Shown: positions 45,078 to 54,626 of the stretch, piece by piece
How the letters are laid out: each line of letters opens with the position of its first letter
Position numbering within the stretch: position 1 is the stretch's first letter
Origin: Streptomyces sp. NRRL S-244
GTDB taxonomy: Bacteria; Actinomycetota; Actinomycetes; Streptomycetales; Streptomycetaceae
Length of the DNA stretch: 64,000 bases
Direction: 5' to 3'
NCBI RefSeq assembly: GCF_000717915.1
Contig: NZ_JOCX01000021.1
Coordinates: 1-64,000 of the forward strand
The notes under the pieces: generated by a model
Database searches by the model: none
The model's input: only the letters and a program-made list of their open reading frames with translations
What the model was told of the DNA's origin: nothing
Translations under genes and position numbers: made by a program

Positions 45078-45107
45078 GCCCCGCCGGCCAAAGCCGGACG
45101 GGGCTTT
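45078..45107 (+). terminator. Terminator after the small peptide gene
   Basis: GCCCCG-CCGGC pairs with GCCGG-a-CGGGGC around a 4-base loop and runs into CTTTCTGG, 16 bp after the stop. Confidence 0.75.
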
Positions 45108-45178
45108 CTGGTTGTGCTCGGAGTCGACGGATGCTCTATGTTGCACAGGCAAAACTCGGGGGAGGCGACGGGCGACAC

Positions 45179-45628
45179 ATGGCACGGGACTACGACAGTC
45201 AGCTGTTGGAGTCTGTGGCGGTACGACGCCACAGACTGCGTGACGCCCTGCTGTTCGGCACACAGAGGGTGCGGCGGACCGCGGACGAGCGGCTCGGCAA
45301 GGTGTTCGCGGGCATCGCCATCGCGGCCGTACTGTGCGCGGGTTGCGTCGGGTGGTCCTTCATCCAGGCCACGCTGGCGAAGCAGAAGGCCGAGCAGCAG
45401 AAGCAGCAACAGCAGCAACAGGGACTCTTCCCACCTGCCACGATGCCGTCCAAGTCGCCCGGCACGGGCAAGGAATCCGGCCCGGCCAAGTCACCCGGCC
45501 CCTCCACACCGCCCGGCCCGTCCACGTCGGCCGGCCCCTCGAAGGGGCCGAAGTCGAAGGCCCCGCAGGCCTCGAAGTCGCCCAAGCCGACCAAGTCCAC
45601 GTCGCCGAGCGCGCCGACCACGCCATAG
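45179..45628 (+). CDS. Membrane protein of unknown function at the head of the T7SS-like locus
   Basis: 149 residues from ATG 45179 (MARDYDSQLLESVAVRRHRLRD); an upstream in-frame start at 45131 is less likely. A cytoplasmic Arg-rich N-terminus precedes one transmembrane helix (GIAIAAVLCAGCVGWSFI). Then come a Lys/Gln-rich segment with a run of six glutamines and a Pro/Ser/Lys tail that would lie outside. Similar short proteins often precede eccD in Streptomyces (recalled). Function unknown. Confidence 0.7.
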   Translation: MARDYDSQLLESVAVRRHRLRDALLFGTQRVRRTADERLGKVFAGIAIAAVLCAGCVGWSFIQATLAKQKAEQQKQQQQQQGLFPPATMPSKSPGTGKESGPAKSPGPSTPPGPSTSAGPSKGPKSKAPQASKSPKPTKSTSPSAPTTP

Positions 45629-45669
45629 GGACCCGGACTTGAAGCGAGGAGTCCGGAACGCCGCGATGA

Positions 45670-45675
45670 TAGGTT
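45670..45675 (+). promoter_or_regulatory. -10 box of eccD, leaderless transcript possible
   Basis: TAGGTT is followed after seven bases by the tandem GTG start codons, so the mRNA could begin at the first GTG. No ribosome-binding site precedes it. Confidence 0.5.
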
Positions 45676-45682
45676 CCTGCAA

Positions 45683-47038
45683 GTGGTGAGCACAGCAAAG
45701 ACTTCCCGGGCGCAACTGAGCCGGGTGACCCTGGTCGGGGAGCGGCGCCGGGCCGACATGGTCCTGCCCTCCGACACGCCGATCGGGCGGCTGCTCCCGG
45801 ACATCCTGCAGCTGCTCGACGACCGCGCCGCCTCGCGGCCCCTGACCCGTCAGCTGATGACCTCGGACGGCTCCGCGCTTCCCCAGGACAGCACGCTGGC
45901 CGCGGCCGGGATAGCCGACGGCGCCGTCCTGCGGCTCGTCAGGACCCACTCCGCGCCGCCCGCCCCCGTCGTCCACGACGTCACCGACCTGGTGGCCGAC
46001 GACCTCGACCTGCAGGCCTGGCGCTGGCGTCCGGCCGCCCGCAGGGGCAGCGCGGGCGTCGCGACCGTCGCCTTCGCGGTGACCGCCGCGCTGCTCGCCC
46101 GGCGCGAGTTCGCACTCGGCACCCTGGCCGGCGCCCTGCTGCTGGTCACACTCGTACTGCTGGCGGCCGGTGCGCTCGTGGCCCGGGTCGGGCAGGGCAA
46201 CCGCGGCCTGGCCACCGCGCTGCTGCTCGCCTCCGGCAGCCTCGGCATCCTCACCGCGTGGACCGCCGCCGACGCTTACCACTGGTCGGGGGTCGTGCGG
46301 CTCGCGGCCGTTGCCGGCGCGCTGGTCGTGACACTCGTCCTGCTCGGCTACTGCTCCCCGCTCGGCCGCGGCGGTCTCATCGGGGCCGGGGCCGTCGCCG
46401 TGATCACCGCCGGCTGGGAAGTCGCCGCCGTGCTCCAGGCCGAGCCGACCCGGCTCGGCGCCCTCATGGCCCTCGTCTCGGTGGTGCTCCTGGGCCTGCT
46501 GCCACGGCTCGCCCTGATGGCGTCCGGGCTCACCGCGCTGGACGACCGCCGCTCCGGCGGAGCCTCGGTCAGCCGGCACGACGTGGGCAACGCGCTCGCC
46601 GCCACGCACCGCGGGCTCGCGCTGGCGACGATCACCACCGCGCTGTCCGCGGCGGCCGCGGGCTGGCTGCTGACGACGGCCGCGAACCCGACCGTGTGGA
46701 CCGTGGCCCTGCCGTCGCTCGTCGCCGTCGTCCTCCTGTCGAGGGCCCGGGCCTTCCCGCTGGTCGCCGAGGTCGTCGCGCTGCTCGCCGCATCGGCCGT
46801 GCTCCTGGTGCGCCTCGTCGTGCTGTGGATCGGGCACGACGGCGGTGCCGGGGCGCTGGCCGTGCTGTGCGTGGCCGCGCTGCTGCCGCTGGCCGCGCTC
46901 GCGGTGCAGCCCCCCGAGCATGTCCAGGTACGGCTGCGGCGCATGGCCGACCTCGTCGAATCCGTCGGCATGGTGGGGCTGTTCCCGCTGGCCATCGGGG
47001 TGTTCGGCGTCTACGGGCAGTTGCTCGACAAGTTCTGA
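45683..47038 (+). CDS. eccD: Type VII secretion integral membrane protein EccD
   Basis: 451 residues. An N-terminal YukD/ubiquitin-like domain (SRVTLVGERRRADMVLPSD, AAAGIADGAVLRLV) is followed by about eleven hydrophobic helices, the standard EccD arrangement. EccD forms the membrane vestibule of the ESX channel with EccB, EccC and EccE. The ends DLVESVGMVGLFPLAIGVFGVYG match the family C-terminus. Confidence 0.88.
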   Translation: MVSTAKTSRAQLSRVTLVGERRRADMVLPSDTPIGRLLPDILQLLDDRAASRPLTRQLMTSDGSALPQDSTLAAAGIADGAVLRLVRTHSAPPAPVVHDVTDLVADDLDLQAWRWRPAARRGSAGVATVAFAVTAALLARREFALGTLAGALLLVTLVLLAAGALVARVGQGNRGLATALLLASGSLGILTAWTAADAYHWSGVVRLAAVAGALVVTLVLLGYCSPLGRGGLIGAGAVAVITAGWEVAAVLQAEPTRLGALMALVSVVLLGLLPRLALMASGLTALDDRRSGGASVSRHDVGNALAATHRGLALATITTALSAAAAGWLLTTAANPTVWTVALPSLVAVVLLSRARAFPLVAEVVALLAASAVLLVRLVVLWIGHDGGAGALAVLCVAALLPLAALAVQPPEHVQVRLRRMADLVESVGMVGLFPLAIGVFGVYGQLLDKF

Positions 47039-47105
47039 GTCAACGCGCAGGCGCTCCGGGCGGGGCAGCAGGTCGTCAGTAGTAGAGGGGCAGGGGCAGA
47101 GGGAC

Positions 47106-48323
47106 ATGCCGAACGGAGACAACTGGCAGGGCGATGTCCTGCGCGACCTCAGGGGCGGCGCCGAGCCGCCCGCGCGGGACGCAGCCGTACCCGCCGGCCA
47201 GGCTCCGGGCCAGGGCTTCCCGCCGTCCGGCGGCGAAGTCCCGGTGCCCGCCGCAGGCCCCGGCGGACCGCCGCAGGGCACAGCCGTACCCGCCGGGCCG
47301 GCGGCAGGCTCCGCACCCGGTCATCCGTACCAGGGCCAGGTACCGCCGCAGCACTCCGGCGGCGGGCAGCCCGTGCGGCATCCGCAGGCCGCCGTACGGT
47401 CGACCCCCGACGCCCGGCCGGCGGTCGACCGGAGCCTGGCCGCTGTGGGTCGTAAGCCCCGCAGCGGTGAGCCGTTCGCCGCCCGCGCGGCCCGCGCGCT
47501 GTGGCGAATCGTTTCCTCATCCGCGTCCCGCGAGGTCTCCGAGGCCACCCGGACCGCGGAAGTGCTCCAGCAGCCCGTGACGACCGGCCGCCAGATCGCC
47601 GTCACCTCCATCCGCGGCGGCGCCGGCAAGTCGACCATCGCGGCCCTGCTCGGCACCACGTACGCGCACTACCGCCAGGACCCCGTCCTCTTCGTCGAGG
47701 CCGACCCGGCCCTCGGCTCGCTGCCCGTCCGGCTCGGCGCCGAAGGCCTGCGCTGGACCACCGGTGACGTCGCGGACATCGTCGCACCGCAGATGTCGCT
47801 GCTCGACGTGACCGGCTACCTCGTCCAGCTCCACGACAACGCCTGGCTGCTGCCCGGCAGCCGGGGCCAGATCGGCGCCATGCTCGACACCCGCGCGTAC
47901 GAGCGGGCCATGGTCGCGCTGCGCCGCTACTTCGGTGTGACGGTCGTCGACTGCGAGACGCTGCCCGCCGAGGTCGCCCGGGTCGCGCTCTCCGCCGCCC
48001 AGGCCCGCGTGCTGGCCACTCCCGCCACCCTCGCCGGTGTGGCCAGCACCCACGCGGTCCTCCAGTGGATGCAGAGCCTGCCCGCGCACGTGATCGGAAG
48101 TACGGTCGTCGTCCTCACCGAGCAGGCACCGCACCCGGGAATCGACCTCGACGAGGCGGTGCGCACGCTCCGGTCCACCGGGACGAACGTCCACGTCCTG
48201 CCGTACGACCGCCATCTGGCGGACGGCGGCACCATCCGGACCGACCTGCTCGCCCACGCGACGAGGACGGCCGCCACCCGGATCTCCGCGGACGTCTTCC
48301 AGCTCTCCCAGAAGCGCCACTGA
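47106..48323 (+). CDS. ParA/MinD-like ATPase of the T7SS locus
   Basis: 405 residues from ATG 47106 with AGAGGG upstream. The first 130 residues are Pro/Gly/Ala-rich; the ATPase core begins with IAVTSIRGGAGKSTIAALLG, a deviant Walker A (RGGAGKST), and VDCETLP in the switch II region. EspI-like proteins with this layout occur in mycobacterial ESX loci and may regulate secretion by ATP level. Its stop overlaps the eccC start (TGATG). Confidence 0.82.
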   Translation: MPNGDNWQGDVLRDLRGGAEPPARDAAVPAGQAPGQGFPPSGGEVPVPAAGPGGPPQGTAVPAGPAAGSAPGHPYQGQVPPQHSGGGQPVRHPQAAVRSTPDARPAVDRSLAAVGRKPRSGEPFAARAARALWRIVSSSASREVSEATRTAEVLQQPVTTGRQIAVTSIRGGAGKSTIAALLGTTYAHYRQDPVLFVEADPALGSLPVRLGAEGLRWTTGDVADIVAPQMSLLDVTGYLVQLHDNAWLLPGSRGQIGAMLDTRAYERAMVALRRYFGVTVVDCETLPAEVARVALSAAQARVLATPATLAGVASTHAVLQWMQSLPAHVIGSTVVVLTEQAPHPGIDLDEAVRTLRSTGTNVHVLPYDRHLADGGTIRTDLLAHATRTAATRISADVFQLSQKRH

Positions 48324-51300
48324 TGAGTACCCGACTGATCCACCGACCGGCCAGAACCGTCAGGCCCCCCGCCGCCCCCGAGGCACGCCTCATCGAGGCC
48401 CCGCCCAACCTCCCCGAGGGCAAGGCGGGCAACATCGCGATGTCCCTGCTGCCGGTGGCCGGCGTGATGTCGTCCGTCGTGATGATGACCGTCGTCCGCA
48501 ACAGCCAGTTCGCCGCACTGGGCGCGCTGATCCTCGTCGTCACCGTCGTCGGTTCCCTCGGGCTCGTCCTCTCACAGCGCGGCAAGGCCCAGCGCACCCG
48601 TCGTGTCCAGCGGGAGGCCTACCTCGCCTACCTGGAGGACCTGCGCGAGGAGCTCGCCGCCGAGGAGCGCGAGCGGGCCCGGCACGCGGACGTGCTCAAC
48701 CCGCCTCCGTACGCGCTCTACGACATCGTCCGCGACCCGGCCCGGCTGTGGGAGCGGCGCCGCGTCGATGCCGATTTCCTGCGGGTGCGCGTCGGCACCG
48801 GCGAAATGCCCGTACGGGATCTCAAGATCGGCCAGCAGGGCTCCTCCGTGCTGACCCCGCCGGACCGCTTCATGCTCAACGAGGCGTCGTCCCTGACCGC
48901 CCGCTTCCGTACCGGCACCGAACTCCCGCTCACCGTGCCGCTCGACCGCATCGGCGACATCAGTGTCGTCGGACCCCGCGAGGACTGCCTGCGGGTCGCC
49001 CGCGCCCTGCTCGTGCAGACCGCCGCCATGCACGCGCCCGACGACGTGGCCATCGCCCTCGCCGTGCCGGGCGAGCGGCTCGCCGACTGGGAGTGGGCGA
49101 AGTGGATGCCGCACCTGCTCGACACCGAGCAGCTCGACGGCCCCGTCGCCGCCCGGCGCATCGCCCCGTCCCCGGAGCAGCTCGCCCACAGGCTGGGCGC
49201 CGAACTGCGCCGCCGCGCCTCCTACGCGGCCGAGGTGCGCCGCGGCCTGTCCGGCAAGGACGCCCTGTCCATGACGTCACGCCTGCTCGTCGTCGCCGAC
49301 GGGCACGGCGAGGACGCCGTCGAACTGCCGCGCCCCGACGACGCGGTCGGCCTGCGCGAGATGGGCGTCACCGTCCTGCACCTCCTCGAACAGCGGATCC
49401 AGGAGCCCGGCCACGTCGGCGTACGGATCACCGTCGAGGGCTCCGAGGTGATCATCGAGGACCTGCGCGAGGCCGAGCCGATCAGCGCCCACGGCACCGT
49501 CGACGAGGCCGGCATCCCCTTCGCCGAGGGCCTGGCCCGGATGCTCGCCCCGCTGCGGCTGTCCGCCGAGTCCCTCATCGACGCCCCGCTCTCCGGGCCG
49601 GTCGACTTCGCGGACCTGCTCGGCATCGACGACGTGGCCCGGCTCGACCTGCAGAGCATGTGGGCGCCGCGCGGCGAACGTGCGTACCTGCGCGTCCCGA
49701 TCGGCATCAGCGACTCCCGCGAGCCGGTCCTGCTCGACCTGAAGGAGTCCTCCGAGCTCGGAATGGGCCCGCACGGCCTGTGCGTCGGCGCCACCGGATC
49801 CGGCAAGTCGGAGCTCCTGCGCACCCTCGTGCTCGCCCTCGTGGCGACGCACCCGCCGGAGGACCTGGCCCTCGTCCTCGTCGACTACAAGGGCGGTGCG
49901 ACCTTCGCGCCGTTCGCGGACCTGCCGCACGTCGCCGGTGTCATCACCAACCTGGAGAACCAGGCCGGTCTCGTCGAACGCGTCCACGCCTCCCTCGCGG
50001 GCGAGGTCAAGCGCCGCCAGCAGGTCCTCAAGGACGCGGGCAACGTCGCCGACATCGGTGACTACGCGGCGCTGCGCGCCGACCGGCGGCCCGATCTGGA
50101 GCCGCTGCCGCATCTGTTCGTCGTCATCGACGAGTTCGGCGAGCTCCTCACCGCCAAGCCCGACTTCATCGACCTGTTCCTGTCGATCGGGCGGATCGGC
50201 CGCTCCATCGGCGTGCACCTGCTGCTGTCCAGCCAGCGCATCGAGGGCGGCAAGCTCAAGGGCCTGGACACCTACCTCTCCTACCGGCTGGGTCTGCGTA
50301 CCTTCTCCGCCGACGAGTCCCGTACCGTCCTGGACACCACGGACGCCTTCCACCTGCCGCCGCTTCCCGGCTTCGGCTTCCTCAAGGTCGACACCAGCCA
50401 CTACGAGCGCTTCAAGGCGAGCTACGTCTCCGGCGCCTACCGCGGCCCGGTCCAGCGCGTCGAGGACGAGGACAGCGGACCGCTCGCCCTGGAGTACGAG
50501 GCCTTCAACACCCTGTCCAAGCCGGACGGCCAGACCCCTCAGGAGAGCGCCGCGCGCCGCCGCGAGACCGGGCCGACCGAGCTGGGCGTCATCGTGGGGC
50601 AGTTGGAGCACGCCGCGCCGCCGGTCCGCCGGATCTGGCTGCCGCCGCTGCCCGATGCGATCCCGCTCGACGCCGTCGCCGGCCCGCTCGACGTCGGACC
50701 GCGCGGAATGCAGCTGGCCAAGCGGCGCGGCCGGCTGATGGTGCCGCTGGGCCTGCTCGACGACCCGACGAAGCAGTGGCAGGGCGAGTGGTACCTCGAC
50801 CTCACCGTGGCGGGCGGCCACGCCGCCGTCATCGGCGGCCCGCAGTCCGGCAAGACGACCCTGCTGCGCACCCTGGTCCTCTCGCTCGCCCTGACCCACA
50901 CCCCGCAGGAAGTCGGCGTCTACGGTCTCGACCTGGTCGGCGGCGGCCTGCAGGCCCTGGCCGGGCTGCCGCACGTCGGCGGCATCGCCGGCCGTGCGGA
51001 CCGCGAACGCGCGGCCCGCACCGTGGAAGAGGTGCGGAACATGCTCGCCGCCCGCGAGGAGCTGTTCCGCGACCACGGCATCGACTCCGTCGAGCAGCTG
51101 CGCACCCTGCACGCGGCGGGCAGGCTGCCCCAGCTGGCGTCCGCCGAGATCGTCCTCGTGATCGACGGCTTCGGCGCGCTGCGCGACGACTTCGAGGAAC
51201 TCGACGACGCCGTCGTGGACATCCTCAAGCGCGGCAGCGGATACGGCATCCACGTCGTCGCGGCCATGCTCCGCTGGAACGACGTCCGCATCGCCACCCA

Positions 51301-52297
51301 GTCGAACTTCGGCACCCGGGTCGAGCTGCGCCTCAACGACCCCGGCGAATCCAGCATCGAACGAAAGCTCGCCGAGACCCTGTCGGCCGACGAGCCGGGC
51401 CGCGTCCTGACCGACGGCAAGCTCTTCGCGCAGGTCGCCCTGCCCCGTACGGACGGGCTGGCCGACACCTCCGAGCTCGGCGCGGTCCTGGAGCGCGCCG
51501 CCCGAACGGTGCGCGCCACCTGGAGCGGGGAGACCGCCCAGCCGGTCCGGGTACTGCCGCACGTCCTGGAGCCGCACCTGCTGCCCGGGCCGGTCGCCGA
51601 GCCCCGGCGGGTGCCGATCGGCCTGGACCAGACGGCTCTGGCCCCCGTCATGCTCGATCTGTTCGCCCACGACCAGCACCTGCTGATCATGGGCGACAGC
51701 GAGTGCGGCAAGACGAACCTGCTGAAGACGATCGCCGGCGGCCTCATCGAGAGGTACGGCGAGGACGAGCTGGTCTTCGCGATCATGGACCCTCGGCGCA
51801 GCCTGCGCGGCGTGGTGCCGGAGGAGTTCAACGGCGGCTACGCGTACAACACCAAGATGTGCGCCGGACTGGCCGCGGGCATCGCCACCGAGCTGGAACG
51901 GCGGCTGCCCGACGACAGCGCCTCGCTGGAGGACCTGGAGCCCGGCAGCTGGGGCGGCGGGCCGCGCATCGTGGTCCTCGTCGACGACTACGACGTGCTC
52001 ACCACCGCCGGGCAGTCGCCGCTCGCCGCGTTCGTTCCGTACATCCCTTCGGCGGTCGACATCGGCCTGCACTTCGTCCTGACCCGCCGCGTCGCCGGTG
52101 CCTCGCGCGGCATGTACGAGCCCCTGGTGCAGGGCCTGCGCGAGTCGGGGGCCTCGGCGGTGGTGATGGCGGGGGACCGCGGCGAGGGCCAGCTGTTCCC
52201 CGGTGTGTACGCCTCCCAGCACCCGGCCGGGCGTGGCGTGCTGATCCGCAGGGGTCAGTCGAACCGCCTGATCCAGACCGTGCACACCCCCGAATGA
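48323..52297 (+). CDS. eccC: Type VII secretion ATPase EccC
   Basis: 1324 residues. Two N-terminal transmembrane helices (IAMSLLPVAGVMSSVVMMTVV and the following LGALILVVTVVGSLGLVL) precede three FtsK/SpoIIIE ATPase domains with Walker A motifs GATGSGKS, GGPQSGKT and GDSECGKT, so one chain combines what some species split as EccCa/EccCb. The first Walker B is HLFVVIDEFGEL. EccC recognises and drives export of WXG100 substrates. Strong coupling to the ParA-like gene upstream. Confidence 0.93.
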   Translation: MSTRLIHRPARTVRPPAAPEARLIEAPPNLPEGKAGNIAMSLLPVAGVMSSVVMMTVVRNSQFAALGALILVVTVVGSLGLVLSQRGKAQRTRRVQREAYLAYLEDLREELAAEERERARHADVLNPPPYALYDIVRDPARLWERRRVDADFLRVRVGTGEMPVRDLKIGQQGSSVLTPPDRFMLNEASSLTARFRTGTELPLTVPLDRIGDISVVGPREDCLRVARALLVQTAAMHAPDDVAIALAVPGERLADWEWAKWMPHLLDTEQLDGPVAARRIAPSPEQLAHRLGAELRRRASYAAEVRRGLSGKDALSMTSRLLVVADGHGEDAVELPRPDDAVGLREMGVTVLHLLEQRIQEPGHVGVRITVEGSEVIIEDLREAEPISAHGTVDEAGIPFAEGLARMLAPLRLSAESLIDAPLSGPVDFADLLGIDDVARLDLQSMWAPRGERAYLRVPIGISDSREPVLLDLKESSELGMGPHGLCVGATGSGKSELLRTLVLALVATHPPEDLALVLVDYKGGATFAPFADLPHVAGVITNLENQAGLVERVHASLAGEVKRRQQVLKDAGNVADIGDYAALRADRRPDLEPLPHLFVVIDEFGELLTAKPDFIDLFLSIGRIGRSIGVHLLLSSQRIEGGKLKGLDTYLSYRLGLRTFSADESRTVLDTTDAFHLPPLPGFGFLKVDTSHYERFKASYVSGAYRGPVQRVEDEDSGPLALEYEAFNTLSKPDGQTPQESAARRRETGPTELGVIVGQLEHAAPPVRRIWLPPLPDAIPLDAVAGPLDVGPRGMQLAKRRGRLMVPLGLLDDPTKQWQGEWYLDLTVAGGHAAVIGGPQSGKTTLLRTLVLSLALTHTPQEVGVYGLDLVGGGLQALAGLPHVGGIAGRADRERAARTVEEVRNMLAAREELFRDHGIDSVEQLRTLHAAGRLPQLASAEIVLVIDGFGALRDDFEELDDAVVDILKRGSGYGIHVVAAMLRWNDVRIATQSNFGTRVELRLNDPGESSIERKLAETLSADEPGRVLTDGKLFAQVALPRTDGLADTSELGAVLERAARTVRATWSGETAQPVRVLPHVLEPHLLPGPVAEPRRVPIGLDQTALAPVMLDLFAHDQHLLIMGDSECGKTNLLKTIAGGLIERYGEDELVFAIMDPRRSLRGVVPEEFNGGYAYNTKMCAGLAAGIATELERRLPDDSASLEDLEPGSWGGGPRIVVLVDDYDVLTTAGQSPLAAFVPYIPSAVDIGLHFVLTRRVAGASRGMYEPLVQGLRESGASAVVMAGDRGEGQLFPGVYASQHPAGRGVLIRRGQSNRLIQTVHTPE

Positions 52298-52324
52298 CGA
52301 CACCGTGAAGGACCGTACGACCAC

Positions 52325-53743
52325 ATGACCAAGGACGTCATAGCCCTCACCCAGCGGATGCCCGACGCCTGGGCCGTGATCGTGGGTCTGCTCTCCGGGG
52401 GGCCCGACAAGCTGGTGAACGCGACGGGCGAAGGGGCGGTCGTACAGCTCTGCGACGAGCAGGGCCGCCCGCTCGTCTCGGTCGAGGCGCCGCTGCTGGT
52501 CCAGGTCGCCGGCGAGGCCGAGCGGCTGCTCGGGGCCACCGCGCCACCGGTCCCCTTCTGGTGGACCGAGGCCCGTGCCACCACCGGTGTCCCCGAAGCC
52601 GAACGGCTCGCGGGGACCTTCGCGGCCCGTCTCGCATTGCTGTCCGGCGGGACCGCCTGGCCGCCGGAGGCCACGCGCTCGCTGGGTGTGGTGGAGACGG
52701 ACGGGGTCAGCGTCGCGCCCACCCCCGCCGCAGCGCAGCCCGCCGTCGACGTGCTGACCGACAAGGTCGCCGTCGTCATCATGGACCGCCCGGTCGTCGC
52801 CATGACGGCCTGGCTCTCCGACGCCTTCCGGGCCGCCGCCGCGGCCGAGCGCGGGCTGCAGATCGTCACCCCGCCCGGTACGAGGCTCTCCCCGGCGGTG
52901 CTCGGCGCCATGCCGGGCTGGCCCTCGCGGTGGATCGTCCAGGACGAGCGGGACGGCTATTACGACGGCCTGTCCGGCGCGGTGCTGCGGTGGCAGGAGG
53001 GCATGTTCGCCACGGTGGTGCCCGCGGACGCCACCGAGGAAGACCCGCGCACCCCGGTGGCGGCCTCGTACCGGCAGGTCGTGAACACGGGCGAGCGGCA
53101 GCTGGCCGTCACCTTCCGTACGGTCCACCCGGCGGACGACCGGCTGGTCCTCGGCGGGGCCCTGGAGACGGTGTGGCGCGAGCTGACCGGCGAGCCGCCG
53201 GCCGGATGGGGGACCGCAGAACCCGCCAACCTCCCCTGGTCGCCGGGGCGTCTGACCGATGTGGCCTTCGCGCGGGCCCCCGAGCCGACGTGGTTCGTGG
53301 TGGTCGGCGGTCCGGAGCGCCCCGGTCTGGCCACCGTGCGGGTCAGCCGTACGAAGGCGGGGGTCGAGGAGACCGTGACGCTGGCCTTCGGCTACGGCGC
53401 GGACGAGGACCCGCCGCTGGACCGCATACGGGGGACGGCCGAGGCGCTCGTCACCCGCCACCGCCTCCAGTCCATGCTCGTACAACTCCGCAAGGCGGAA
53501 CGCGGCCTGACGGTTCCCCCGCGTTTCGAGGGGCCGGGCGTGCCGCTGGCGTTCGTGCTCGGCGCGGAGGAGGTGCGGGCCATGCCGGACGACCGCGCGC
53601 GGAGGACGCCGCTGTCGCAGCCGCCCGTCGCACTGGGGCCGAAGGCCCGTCCCGCGTACTACTACCCGCTGCCCGGGGACCCGTCGGACCTGTCGGGATG
53701 GGCCGACTTCGAGCGGCTGATGCGGCACTTGAAGGGCGCGTGA
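52325..53743 (+). CDS. DUF6177-like protein of T7SS loci
   Basis: 472 residues, soluble, no signal peptide. It begins MTKDVIALTQRMPDAWAV and has several conserved Trp-rich blocks (FWWTEARATTGVPEAERLAGT, PSRWIVQDERDGYYDGLSG). I recognise it as a protein family regularly found after eccC in Streptomyces, without known activity. Possible chaperone or substrate adaptor. Confidence 0.7.
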   Translation: MTKDVIALTQRMPDAWAVIVGLLSGGPDKLVNATGEGAVVQLCDEQGRPLVSVEAPLLVQVAGEAERLLGATAPPVPFWWTEARATTGVPEAERLAGTFAARLALLSGGTAWPPEATRSLGVVETDGVSVAPTPAAAQPAVDVLTDKVAVVIMDRPVVAMTAWLSDAFRAAAAAERGLQIVTPPGTRLSPAVLGAMPGWPSRWIVQDERDGYYDGLSGAVLRWQEGMFATVVPADATEEDPRTPVAASYRQVVNTGERQLAVTFRTVHPADDRLVLGGALETVWRELTGEPPAGWGTAEPANLPWSPGRLTDVAFARAPEPTWFVVVGGPERPGLATVRVSRTKAGVEETVTLAFGYGADEDPPLDRIRGTAEALVTRHRLQSMLVQLRKAERGLTVPPRFEGPGVPLAFVLGAEEVRAMPDDRARRTPLSQPPVALGPKARPAYYYPLPGDPSDLSGWADFERLMRHLKGA

Positions 53744-53790
53744 GGGGACCGGCCGATGTCATGTGTTCGTCACAGCTTGCCGGTTGCGCG

Positions 53791-53818
53791 TTGCACGAGC
53801 GACGCAACTTGATAGAAA
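53791..53818 (+). promoter_or_regulatory. Probable promoter of the ESAT-6-like gene pair
   Basis: TTGCAC (53791-53796), 16-base spacer, TAGAAA (53813-53818), in a locally AT-rich gap of 115 bp before the first small secreted protein gene. Confidence 0.45.
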
Positions 53819-53858
53819 CGGGCATACTTTTGGTGGTTCGAGTGTGCGGGGGAGCGAG

Positions 53859-54191
53859 ATGAAGTTCGACATGGGGGCGCAGGTTCTGACGAGCCTGATG
53901 TCCAAGTCACGTAATTCGAGTACGGACCTGGGGACGCTGATCCAGCAGCTGATCAACGCAGCTCAGCCGCTCGAAGGCAAGTTCAACGGCCAGGGCAAGG
54001 TCGCCTTCGACTCGTTCAAGGAGCGGGCGGACGGCATCACCAAGGAGCTGAACGCCTCGCTGTCCGCCATCCTCGGCGGTCAGTCGGGGATGGAGCAGGC
54101 CTTCGCCTCGGGCGACCAGGAGCACGGCGAGAACGCCAAGACACAGATGGCATCCGCAAACTTCGACGCCGCGCGCTTCCGGGGCCGCTGA
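53859..54191 (+). CDS. ESAT-6/WXG100-like secreted protein (first), lacking the Trp
   Basis: 110 residues from ATG 53859 with GGGGGAG upstream. A helical hairpin is predicted (QVLTSLMSKSRNSSTDLGTLIQQLINA, then FNGQGKVAFDSFKERADGITKEL). At the turn the canonical W-x-G is FNG, so the Trp is replaced by Phe. Such proteins are secreted as dimers by EccC. Its partner is the next gene. Confidence 0.78.
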   Translation: MKFDMGAQVLTSLMSKSRNSSTDLGTLIQQLINAAQPLEGKFNGQGKVAFDSFKERADGITKELNASLSAILGGQSGMEQAFASGDQEHGENAKTQMASANFDAARFRGR

Positions 54192-54239
54192 CGCGTACCG
54201 CAGGGCCAGTTCAGTATTTTCGATCTCACGGGGAGCGTG

Positions 54240-54557
54240 ATGATGATGGCCAGTGGCCAGGACCGCCGTTCGTACGACTTGGGTGCGTCGACCGAGGCGC
54301 AGGGCAACATCAAGGTCGTGATCGACCAGCTGGAGCAGGTCATCGCCGCGCGTGACGCGCAGGTGGCCGCGGCCATGACGAACTTCGAGGCGGACGGCGT
54401 CTCGGACGAGTACCACGGCAAGGAACTGCGCTGGAAGAACGCCTCGGAAGAGGTGAAGAACATCATCCGGCTGCTGCAGTCGACGATGGACAAGAACGAC
54501 GGCACGGCGCGGCAGACGCTGTCGCGCGCCAAGACCGCAGTCAACAACATCGGCTGA
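54240..54557 (+). CDS. ESAT-6-like secreted protein (second)
   Basis: 105 residues; the start is ambiguous between GTG 54237 and ATGs at 54240, 54243 and 54246 after GGGGAG, the best spacing being to 54243. Two long helices with EADGVSDEYHGKELRW at the turn, where Y-x-G stands in for W-x-G and a Trp appears six residues later. Likely heterodimer partner of the preceding protein. Confidence 0.78.
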   Translation: MMMASGQDRRSYDLGASTEAQGNIKVVIDQLEQVIAARDAQVAAAMTNFEADGVSDEYHGKELRWKNASEEVKNIIRLLQSTMDKNDGTARQTLSRAKTAVNNIG

Positions 54558-54626
54558 ACAGACGGCGGAACGGGCGGCTGAGATGAACAGCCGCCGACGT
54601 AGGACATCGGGGCACGGGGGACACTG

